A DNA stretch of 35,674 bases from an uncultured Bacteroidales bacterium (GTDB lineage Bacteria; Bacteroidota; Bacteroidia; Bacteroidales; UBA932), in the NCBI GenBank assembly GCA_900319485.1, contig ONOQ01000032.1:1-35674 (forward strand), given 5' to 3'. The translations under genes were made by a program, and so were the position numbers. Below, piece by piece: positions 17,564-23,431 of this stretch. Position 1 is the first letter of the stretch. Each line of letters begins with the position of its first letter. The notes under the pieces are model-generated. The model had not been told where the DNA came from. It worked only from the letters and a program-made list of their open reading frames with translations, and did not search any database.

Positions 17564-17800
17564 CTATAAGGAATTAATCAAATCTGACTTCGTGGGAAAC
17601 AGTTCATCTTTCCCATGCAAACCGGGCAGCGGTTTATCGCTGACGGAGAGAGTATACGACTCGTGCTCAATGACCGACTCGTAATTGGCGCTGCTGATAA
17701 ACTTCTTGTAGGATACCTTGGTAACTGTGGCGCAAACTGCAAGGTTCCCATGCATCAGCCATACATTGTCGCCGACAGCATATGTGATTGTCTTTTTCAT
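17564..17800 (-). CDS. Small beta-rich protein, paralogue of 17802-18008
   Basis: The product has 78 residues with 'YAVGDNVWLMHGNLAVCATV' near the start and 'ELFPTKSDLINSL' at the end. It aligns with the upstream neighbour, which has 'YDIKDNVWLVNENKAVRMFV' and 'KLFKTKEELLASL'. The opening resembles an SH3-like or KOW-type beta barrel, as in small nucleic-acid or peptide-binding proteins, but this is only a visual match. The stop of the neighbour and this ATG are one base apart, so they are translationally coupled. Confidence 0.75.
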   Translation of the reverse strand: MKKTITYAVGDNVWLMHGNLAVCATVTKVSYKKFISSANYESVIEHESYTLSVSDKPLPGLHGKDELFPTKSDLINSL

Positions 17801-17801
17801 A

Positions 17802-18008
17802 CTAAAGAGATGCCAAAAGTTCTTCCTTTGTTTTAAACAACTTATTCTCGGGGATTTCGCAGAGCGAATAATTCAAGTCGTATTTCACGTCATGGCTGTC
17901 GGGGTCCGTAAAGGTAACCACCAGGCCCGTGACGAACATTCTTACTGCTTTATTCTCATTGACAAGCCATACATTGTCTTTGATGTCGTATTTTGTTTTG
18001 GCTTCCAT
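17802..18008 (-). CDS. Small beta-rich protein, paralogue of 17564-17800
   Basis: The product has 68 residues starting 'MEAKTKYDIKDNVWLV'. The frame can be extended to a TTG at 18035, but that would start inside the -10-like box at 18035-18041. ATG at 18008 sits 26 bases after that box, matching the other operons, and is preferred. It shares the 'DNVWL' core and the C-terminal 'LF-x-TK' pattern with the following gene, so the two arose by tandem duplication. Function is unknown. Confidence 0.75.
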   Translation of the reverse strand: MEAKTKYDIKDNVWLVNENKAVRMFVTGLVVTFTDPDSHDVKYDLNYSLCEIPENKLFKTKEELLASL

Positions 18009-18034
18009 AATACATTTGTAGTTGCTTTCTGACA

Positions 18035-18064
18035 ATAATACGGAACGATTATCCTATCGTTACC
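18035..18064 (-). promoter_or_regulatory. Putative alternative-sigma promoter P4 (GGTAACGAT-N14-GTATTAT)
   Basis: GGTAACGAT (18056-18064) and GTATTAT (18035-18041) are 14 bases apart. The site starts 16 bases after the stop of the LRR_5 gene 18081-19028. The sequence between that stop and the box (TTTTTCTCGGG...) resembles the one before P2. It would drive the two small paralogues and the 155-residue gene. Confidence 0.77.
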
Positions 18065-18080
18065 CACTTCCCGAGAAAAA

Positions 18081-19028
18081 TCAGAATGGAAGTTCGTACG
18101 GATCTTTCGGGGCTGGCTCTAATTTGTCCGGAATCACTATCTCTTCCGGAACATAGATGCTTGAAACATCAGCGCCGAGATACTCCACGGTGCTTGGAAT
18201 CTTGACCCATTCTCTGCGCCCGCATTTGGCAAAGGCATGCGAACCGATGCTCTTCACAGAAGCCGGGATTGTAAGGTCTTCAAGGTTATGGCATCCACAG
18301 AAGGCATAGTGGCCGATAGATGTCACCGTGTCGGGAAGCGTGAAATTGCTTAAGATGGGGCACTTAAAGAAAGTGCCGTCGGCAATATGCTCCACAGAAC
18401 TGGGAATATTGATTGACCAGAGGTTTATGCAATGAGCAAAGGCCCCTTTGCCGATGTGGGAGATGCTTTCTGGCAGCGTTACCATCCTGAGAGCCGGGCA
18501 ATGAGAGAATGAATCGTCGCCGATCTCTGTCAAAAGTCCATTATCTGAGAAGGTTAGTCTTCTCAATGAGAGACAGCCATAGAAAGCCCTGCTGTTTATG
18601 CTCTTAACAGACAGCGGAATATGGATGGCCGCCAATTCCTCGCACCATTGGAATGCCGACCTGGCGATTGTTTCTACTTTGTCAGGAATTACGGAGAATT
18701 TGCATCCGAACACCAGTGTTTTTCCATCCTTCGTCATGCAGCAGTTCGATTCGGATTTGTATGCTGGATTATCCTCTGCAACTCGTATTGTTTCAATCCC
18801 TGGACACCCGAGAAATGCCCCAGGCTCGATAGTCGTGACGCCGGCTGAGATTTCTACAGAGGTGAGTCCCCAGCAGTCATAAAAAGCCTCATTGTGTATG
18901 CACTTGACCGATGATGGGAGAGAAACCTCCTTCAGTTTGTCGCAATTCGAGAACGATCTGCTTTGGAGCTCCGTTACCCCTTCCGGAATGACGCACTTGC
19001 CGTCAATAATTTCAAATTTTTGTTTCAT
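18081..19028 (-). CDS. LRR_5 (BspA-like) repeat protein
   Basis: The product has 315 residues and consists almost entirely of LRR_5 units from residue 10 onward ('LPSSVKCIHNEAFYDCWGL', 'IPSSVEHIADGTFFKCPIL', 'LPDTVTSIGHYAFCGCHNL'). A BspA-type insert 'NPAYKSESNCCMTKDGKTLV' lies near residue 90. It starts 'MKQKFEIIDGKCVIPEGVTE', with no signal peptide, and ends in a Pro-rich tail 'EPAPKDPYELPF'. It is a single-gene unit with its own copy of the shared promoter, directly divergent from the sigma-like gene at 19128. It is therefore the closest candidate partner or sensor for that factor, by position only. Confidence 0.87.
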   Translation of the reverse strand: MKQKFEIIDGKCVIPEGVTELQSRSFSNCDKLKEVSLPSSVKCIHNEAFYDCWGLTSVEISAGVTTIEPGAFLGCPGIETIRVAEDNPAYKSESNCCMTKDGKTLVFGCKFSVIPDKVETIARSAFQWCEELAAIHIPLSVKSINSRAFYGCLSLRRLTFSDNGLLTEIGDDSFSHCPALRMVTLPESISHIGKGAFAHCINLWSINIPSSVEHIADGTFFKCPILSNFTLPDTVTSIGHYAFCGCHNLEDLTIPASVKSIGSHAFAKCGRREWVKIPSTVEYLGADVSSIYVPEEIVIPDKLEPAPKDPYELPF

Positions 19029-19051
19029 TGTTTCCTCTGTTATTTCAACAA

Positions 19052-19081
19052 ATAGTACTGTTGTCTCAGTCCATCGTTACC
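19052..19081 (-). promoter_or_regulatory. Putative alternative-sigma promoter P5 (GGTAACGAT-N14-GTACTAT)
   Basis: GGTAACGAT (19073-19081) is followed by exactly 14 bases and GTACTAT (19052-19058), 23 bases before the ATG at 19028. It faces away from the sigma-like gene and shares a 99-base divergent region with that gene's vegetative promoter. Confidence 0.75.
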
Positions 19082-19101
19082 CATTTTCGAAGATAAATTC
19101 T

Positions 19102-19109
19102 TAAATTTG
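19102..19109 (+). promoter_or_regulatory. Vegetative Bacteroidota -7 box for the sigma/ART/NADAR operon
   Basis: TAAATTTG fits the TAnnTTTG consensus of the primary sigma factor in Bacteroidota and lies 18 bases before the ATG at 19128. No perfect -33 TTTG is present at the expected distance. The operon encoding the sigma-like protein thus seems to use housekeeping transcription, unlike the minus-strand operons. Confidence 0.55.
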
Positions 19110-19127
19110 TATCGATAACACAATACA

Positions 19128-20396
19128 ATGGATAACAAGCCGTTCACATATGAGCACTTCACCAAGGTCCTCACCGATGGTGATATACTCCTATTTTATA
19201 TAGATGAAGCTGTAGGTATATACTGCAGGCTCAAAGGAATCAGCGTCGGGCCCCGCCCCGTCAGTTACAGCGATTACAAACCGCCGTATTCCGATGCTTT
19301 CTCTGCAGCAAACTACGCTGTATATAAAGTAGCCACCAAGATCGACTCATACAAGCCCGAATTAGGCTCCTTCAAAAAGTATCTTGACACTGCTCTTGCA
19401 AATGCCCTAAAAGACATCATGGAGGAAGAAGGGAAGAGTGACTTTTTCGACCAGACATCCAAGAAGAAAAGCAAGGATGATGAACCTGAAAAACACAGCC
19501 GGGTGGATGTGGACCGTTACTGGGGCTCCGTTGGCGAAGATTCTGAACCGGATGATGAATCCAACCGTAGGCGAGAGAGGGTGCGACAGCACGTGGACGA
19601 TGCCTATGAAACGATGATTGCGTTCATCGATGATCTTCCCGATATGAAACGCGATGCGGTCTATGCTTCGGCATTCGGACAGTTACTCCGGCCCGATCTT
19701 CCGAATTACGGCCGGAACTATGCCAAGATTGTAGCGGCGGCCTATCACACCACAGCCGAGTACATCCGAAAGATTGCTGCTGAAGGAAAGGAAGCAGCAT
19801 TGGAGATGGCGAATCGCCGGGGATTCAATAAGCAGTCCATGGACAGTGTCCTTATCGGCTATATGCAGGCAAGTGCTACGAAAACATATGATGAGGTGCT
19901 GGAAGCGATCAATCACTTGGATGGATTCCAGCAGTTTATGCTTCTGAGGCATTTGGCCGAGAAGGTTGAACTCTCAGCTTTCATGGGCCAGATGGCAAAG
20001 CATGGCTACCAATTCAGGGATAAGGCAAAGAGTGCCTATTGGGACAATGACAGGTATTCTTGCGCAGTTTACTATGCCCTTTATGCAATTGCCATAAATG
20101 CTGACAATGTTGACGACATCGGCATTATGCGTTACTTGATGAAGAATGTTTTCATTCCGGAATCAAAAGTAACCGCGGACCTGTCCCTGAATGAATCACA
20201 GAAAAAGCAAATTGCAGAGTCTGTTTTTGAGCGTTCCCCAGAGGGCTTTGGCCACTTGATCCAGCCTCTTATTTTCAGAGAGGTTGAAGACGGCAACCTG
20301 CCTTTCCCCTTTGTTTCCATTGACCATGTCATGTTCTTTGATTGGATAGGGATTTGTCTGGATGAAAAGAAATATCCTGTTCTAACAGAAGTATAG
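19128..20396 (+). CDS. Sigma-70/ECF-like factor with long C-terminal extension
   Basis: The product has 422 residues. Residues 55-102 ('AVYKVATKIDSYKPELGSF', 'KKYLDTALANALKDIMEEE') match sigma region 2, where 'YDPxxGSFKxWL' and 'IARNxAIDYLR' are typical. A charged linker follows (105-157). Residues 158-225 ('MIAFIDDLPDMKRDAVYAS', 'YAKIVAAAYHTTAEYIRKIA') match region 4 with its helix-turn-helix. Residues about 245-422 form an extra helical domain with no family I recognise; it may sense a signal or hold the factor inactive. The gene is first in an operon with ART-like and NADAR genes and divergent from an LRR_5 operon. It is the obvious candidate reader of the five GGTAACGAT promoters (inference). 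No anti-sigma gene is seen. Confidence 0.78.
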   Translation: MDNKPFTYEHFTKVLTDGDILLFYIDEAVGIYCRLKGISVGPRPVSYSDYKPPYSDAFSAANYAVYKVATKIDSYKPELGSFKKYLDTALANALKDIMEEEGKSDFFDQTSKKKSKDDEPEKHSRVDVDRYWGSVGEDSEPDDESNRRRERVRQHVDDAYETMIAFIDDLPDMKRDAVYASAFGQLLRPDLPNYGRNYAKIVAAAYHTTAEYIRKIAAEGKEAALEMANRRGFNKQSMDSVLIGYMQASATKTYDEVLEAINHLDGFQQFMLLRHLAEKVELSAFMGQMAKHGYQFRDKAKSAYWDNDRYSCAVYYALYAIAINADNVDDIGIMRYLMKNVFIPESKVTADLSLNESQKKQIAESVFERSPEGFGHLIQPLIFREVEDGNLPFPFVSIDHVMFFDWIGICLDEKKYPVLTEV

Positions 20397-20411
20397 AATG
20401 TACCTCACGCT

Positions 20412-20948
20412 ATGGCTATAGCATACCACGGGACGGCTGCCCTTTTCAGCCAGTTTGATCCTTCCCATCTGCTGGAAGGAGACGGAAAGTTCAAGTTCGG
20501 CGTGGGCGCGTATCTGACATCGCGATATGAAACCGCGGCCCTGTATGCAGGCAAGACCGGCAGCAAGGTAAGGTATGTCTACACTGTGGAAATTCCGGAT
20601 ATGACGGACGATAACCATCTGGTTTCCAGACTTCCGGTGAATCCCGCCATCGTCAAAAGGGCAGAAGAGAAGCTGGGCGAAACCATACCTGCCGAAGCAT
20701 GCGAGTGCGGGAAATTCTTCCGTAAGTACATTGGCAATACGCTCATCGGGTTCGGGAAGACCATCAAGCAGCGCACCGGTTCCGCCTCTCTGGAGGCGGA
20801 GAATGCTGCTTCTAAGTTCCTCCCGACCATTGGCGTCGTCCTTCTGGTATGGCCCACGGCCCAGACCAAGCCGGAGGCCGGCAACAACTATGCGCTGATG
20901 GACTATTCCGCCTTCAAGATTCTCAAAGTAGACAAAATCGAGGAATAG
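20412..20948 (+). CDS. ADP-ribosyltransferase-fold protein
   Basis: The protein has 178 residues. It shows the ART-fold pattern 'AYHGTAALFSQFD' (H6), then 'KFKFGVGAYLTSRYETAALY' (Y34), then 'VRYVYTVEIP', and near the end 'NNYALMDYSAFKIL'. This resembles H-Y type ARTs such as those in polyvalent phage proteins. Such enzymes transfer ADP-ribose from NAD+ to protein or nucleic acid. The third catalytic residue is uncertain: an Asp (D164) or an upstream Glu. It lies 15 bases after the sigma-like gene and 2 bases before the NADAR gene, so expression is coupled. The pairing suggests a modifier with its reverser. No signal peptide is seen. Confidence 0.75.
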   Translation: MAIAYHGTAALFSQFDPSHLLEGDGKFKFGVGAYLTSRYETAALYAGKTGSKVRYVYTVEIPDMTDDNHLVSRLPVNPAIVKRAEEKLGETIPAEACECGKFFRKYIGNTLIGFGKTIKQRTGSASLEAENAASKFLPTIGVVLLVWPTAQTKPEAGNNYALMDYSAFKILKVDKIEE

Positions 20949-20950
20949 CC

Positions 20951-21556
20951 ATGCACATCCGCGAATTCATAGAGAAGAACTATCCGGAGTACTATTCAAT
21001 CGAGCAATATCCGGTCGACAAGACTGCGCCCTTCTGTAAGGTGGATGCTCCCTGGGGCATCTTCTCCAACTTTGGAAGGACACCGCTTGTGGTTAACGGC
21101 GTGAGCTTTGACTGCTCCGAAAAGCTCTTCCAGGTAATGAAATTCGCCGATGCAGAGTCCCGTAGGGCAGTTTATACCGCCAAGGGGCAGACGATGAAGA
21201 TGAAGGCCAAGCATCAGGAAAAGGTGGGCACCGTCCGTCCCGACTGGGGAGAAATCATCGTGGATGCCATGAAGTTCTGCCTGATGCAGAAGTATGTCCA
21301 GAGCGAGGCTTTCCGCAAGGAACTTGAGCGCAGCCGCGGCCTTTTCATTGTTGAAGATCAGACCTCCTTTCAAAAGAAGAATCCCGACACCTGGGGCGCA
21401 AAGCTTTCCGGTGACGAGAAGGAATACATCGGCCCCAACCTGATGGGGAGGCTTCTGATGGAGCTCAGGGATAATGGCAAATTGGACTATGTGCTGCCTT
21501 CGGATGCCACCGTATTCCAGGACCTTTCCATACTCCGCCTTTCTCGTGAATGTTAA
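20951..21556 (+). CDS. NADAR-domain protein (ADP-ribose glycohydrolase family)
   Basis: The product has 201 residues. The NADAR fold is seen as 'WGIFSNFGRTPLVVNG', 'SEKLFQVMKFADAESRRAVY', 'DAMKFCLMQKYVQSEAFRKE', 'FIVEDQTSF', 'DTWGAKLS' and 'IGPNLMGRLLMELRDNG'. NADAR proteins (YbiA relatives) cleave N-glycosidic ADP-ribose links, and some reverse guanine ADP-ribosylation made by DarT-type toxins. The frame extends back to 20849 inside the previous gene; ATG at 20951, two bases after that gene's stop, is the sensible start. As the partner of the ART-like gene it is a plausible antitoxin or eraser (inference). Confidence 0.85.
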   Translation: MHIREFIEKNYPEYYSIEQYPVDKTAPFCKVDAPWGIFSNFGRTPLVVNGVSFDCSEKLFQVMKFADAESRRAVYTAKGQTMKMKAKHQEKVGTVRPDWGEIIVDAMKFCLMQKYVQSEAFRKELERSRGLFIVEDQTSFQKKNPDTWGAKLSGDEKEYIGPNLMGRLLMELRDNGKLDYVLPSDATVFQDLSILRLSREC

Positions 21557-21587
21557 CTTTAATAACCTGTCCGAAGATAAGTGTCAG

Positions 21588-21618
21588 TTTGTCAATCCAA
21601 TGAAAATAATTATCTTTG
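21588..21618 (+). promoter_or_regulatory. Vegetative Bacteroidota promoter (TTTG-N19-TATCTTTG)
   Basis: TTTG at 21588-21591, 19 bases, then TATCTTTG at 21611-21618 is a perfect match to the primary-sigma promoter pattern of Bacteroidota. Transcription should start near 21624. It separates the AlbA_2 gene from the sigma/ART/NADAR operon. Confidence 0.8.
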
Positions 21619-21665
21619 TCATAGGGGCGGTTTAATGGATGAAACGCGGTCTATCGAATCATTAT

Positions 21666-23156
21666 ATGGACGAGAAAACAATTGTTGAGGCCCTAAAGAA
21701 AGGCGAACGGGTTACACTGGAATGTAAAAAGGCAAAGTCTGAGATTCCATCCTCAGTATGGGCCACTTATTCTTCCTTTGCCAATACGGAAGGCGGGCTC
21801 ATCCTTCTTGGGGTAAATGAAGACCCTGACGAACCTGACATCGCAAAGCGTTTCACCATCACCGGAGTCAATAATGTCGCCAAAATGAAGAAAGACTTCT
21901 GGGATACCGTCAATAATGCCAGCAAAATCAACGTGAACATTCTGAAGGACTCCGATGTAGATAGTTTTGAACTCGATGGGAAAACGGTTCTTGCCATTCA
22001 TATCCCCCGTGCAGATTATACGATGCGGCCGGTCTTCATCAATAATAATATGATGCGCGGCACGTATATGCGCAATCATGAAGGCGACTACCACTGCTCG
22101 GAAGATATCATCAGGATGATGCTGCGGGATGCCTTCCCGGATGGGAACGACCGTATGTTTCTTGAAAACTATACGATGGACGATATTGACATCCATACGC
22201 TGGAGGCATATCGCAACCATTTCAGCAGCCGTTATCCGGAACACGTGTTCAACAAGCTGGACCACAAGGAATTCCTCCGTCAGTTGGGCGGTTATATGTT
22301 GAATAGGGAGAACGGGAAGGAAGGTCTTACAATGGCGGGGCTCCTAATGTTTGGCAAGGGCTTACCGATACGGGAACGTTTTGACAATCTTCGGCTGGAC
22401 TACATCGACAAATCCCATCTTGTGGGCGATCAGCGCTATAGCGACAGACTCACATACGATGGGACGTGGGAGAACAACCTCTATAACTTTGCTACCTTCG
22501 TATTGCCACGTCTCACGAAAGAGCTACCTCGGCCGTTTAAAATGAACGGAACCGAGCGCGACGATGATACGCCGCAGCATAAGGCCGTACGTGAAGCACT
22601 TACAAATTCCATAATCCATGCAGATATGGTAATTGATGGTGTTCTGAAAGTGGAAAAATATGACGACCGCTTCGTCTTCACAAACCCGGGTCTGCTTAAG
22701 ATTCCAGTTGAACAGATTTACAGCGGTTACGAGACACGTGCCCGCAACCAACGCATCCAAAACATGTTCCGGATGATTGGTTTCGGAGAGAACTTAGGCT
22801 CCGGCTTCCCACTTATTTTAAGTGCCTGGAACGAGAAACATTGGCTGGAACCAGAGCTTGTTGAGCAGAAGGACCTTAAGCAGGTCAAACTTGTTCTTCA
22901 TTTCCGTTCCGAAAATGTCGTAAAGGATGTCGTAAAGGATGTCGTAAAGCAACTGACTGTCAGACAGCAGCTTATCCTTGAAATGATACGTCAGGATAAT
23001 ACTATTTCTGCACGTGCGATGTCGGAAAGCCTGTCGGGAAAGGAAAAAGTCACCGAAAGGACTGTCCAAAGAGATTTGGGCGTCTTGAAGAAACTGGGGA
23101 TTCTCTCTCGCATAGGCGGACGTTTCAACGGCGAATGGATTATCAACGAGCCGTAA
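21666..23156 (+). CDS. AlbA_2 (Schlafen-like) DNA-binding and HATPase domain regulator
   Basis: The product has 496 residues from this start. An AlbA_2/Schlafen-type N-terminal domain ('ERVTLECKKAKSEIPSSVWA', 'SSFANTEGGLILLGVNE') is followed by a HATPase_c_4 domain with 'HKAVREALTNSIIHADM' and 'GFGENLGSGFPLI'. A short repeated linker ('VVKDVVKDVVKQL') leads to a C-terminal winged helix ('SLSGKEKVTERTVQRDLGVL'). The family is widespread in Bacteroidota and is taken to be transcriptional regulators, with unknown ligands. ATG at 21639 is also possible; 21666 ('MDEKTIVEALKKGE') fits the family start and gives a leader of about 40 bases. It has its own vegetative promoter. Confidence 0.87.
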   Translation: MDEKTIVEALKKGERVTLECKKAKSEIPSSVWATYSSFANTEGGLILLGVNEDPDEPDIAKRFTITGVNNVAKMKKDFWDTVNNASKINVNILKDSDVDSFELDGKTVLAIHIPRADYTMRPVFINNNMMRGTYMRNHEGDYHCSEDIIRMMLRDAFPDGNDRMFLENYTMDDIDIHTLEAYRNHFSSRYPEHVFNKLDHKEFLRQLGGYMLNRENGKEGLTMAGLLMFGKGLPIRERFDNLRLDYIDKSHLVGDQRYSDRLTYDGTWENNLYNFATFVLPRLTKELPRPFKMNGTERDDDTPQHKAVREALTNSIIHADMVIDGVLKVEKYDDRFVFTNPGLLKIPVEQIYSGYETRARNQRIQNMFRMIGFGENLGSGFPLILSAWNEKHWLEPELVEQKDLKQVKLVLHFRSENVVKDVVKDVVKQLTVRQQLILEMIRQDNTISARAMSESLSGKEKVTERTVQRDLGVLKKLGILSRIGGRFNGEWIINEP

Positions 23157-23186
23157 TTAAATCTAATAGCGCTCTATATAAACCAA

Positions 23187-23216
23187 AAAGAGTCGCCGAT
23201 TTCTCAGCGACTCTTT
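23187..23216 (-). terminator. Intrinsic terminator of tRNA-Asp
   Basis: A perfect 10-bp stem (AAAGAGTCGC with GCGACTCTTT) closes a 10-base loop. On the minus strand the stem runs into TTTTT, immediately after the tRNA. It may also stop plus-strand transcripts from the AlbA_2 gene. Confidence 0.75.
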
Positions 23217-23219
23217 AAG

Positions 23220-23294
23220 CGGTGCGGACGAGGCTCGAACTCGCGACCCCCGGCGTGACAGGCCGGTATTCTAAACCGACTGAACTACCGCACC
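23220..23294 (-). tRNA. tRNA-Asp (anticodon GTC)
   Basis: On the minus strand the acceptor pair is GGTGCGG/CCGCACC with discriminator G. The anticodon arm is CCGGC-CTGTCAC-GCCGG (anticodon GTC), and the T arm is GCGAG-TTCGAGC-CTCGT. The D arm has one extra T compared with usual bacterial tRNA-Asp. CCA is not encoded. A perfect Bacteroidota promoter lies upstream and a terminator 4 bases downstream. Confidence 0.93.
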
Positions 23295-23364
23295 AAATTT
23301 TCAGTGAACTTCAGGCCGGTATTCTAAACCGACTGAACTACCGCACCAAATTTTCAGTGAACTT
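23259..23364 (-). repeat. Perfect 53-bp tandem duplication of tRNA-Asp 5' half and leader
   Basis: Bases 23259-23311 and 23312-23364 are identical. Each unit holds the tRNA 5' acceptor strand, the D arm, the 5' side of the anticodon arm and 17 bases of leader. The outer copy lies between the promoter and the intact tRNA, so the primary transcript would carry an extra tRNA 5' half. Confidence 0.93.
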
Positions 23365-23378
23365 CCCTTTCGGGATTG

Positions 23379-23409
23379 CAAAGGTAACACCTTTTTTTGA
23401 ATCTGCAAA
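23379..23409 (-). promoter_or_regulatory. Vegetative promoter of tRNA-Asp (TTTG-N19-TACCTTTG)
   Basis: On the minus strand TTTG (23406-23409), exactly 19 bases, then TACCTTTG (23379-23386) fits the Bacteroidota consensus. It is upstream of the duplicated leader and the tRNA. Confidence 0.8.
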
Positions 23410-23431
23410 CAATTAATTAAAAATTTTGCAA

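Noticed and set aside
20849-20950. N-terminal extension of the NADAR frame into the ART gene
   Set aside because: The extra 34 residues lack NADAR similarity and overlap the ART coding sequence; ATG at 20951 gives normal operon spacing.
22917-22950. Short tandem repeat (GTCGTAAAGGAT units) that could suggest a small repeat array
   Set aside because: It encodes the 'VVKDVVKDVVK' linker common in AlbA_2/HATPase proteins; three units without spacers are not CRISPR-like.
23382-23388. GGTAACA near the tRNA promoter, similar to the GGTAACGAT motif
   Set aside because: It is on the other strand relative to the transcript, lacks GAT and has no TATTAT partner at the right distance; it overlaps the vegetative -7 box.
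23222-23416. Plus-strand open frame over the tRNA region
   Set aside because: It is the reverse complement of tRNA-Asp, its duplicated half and its promoter, with no coding signature.
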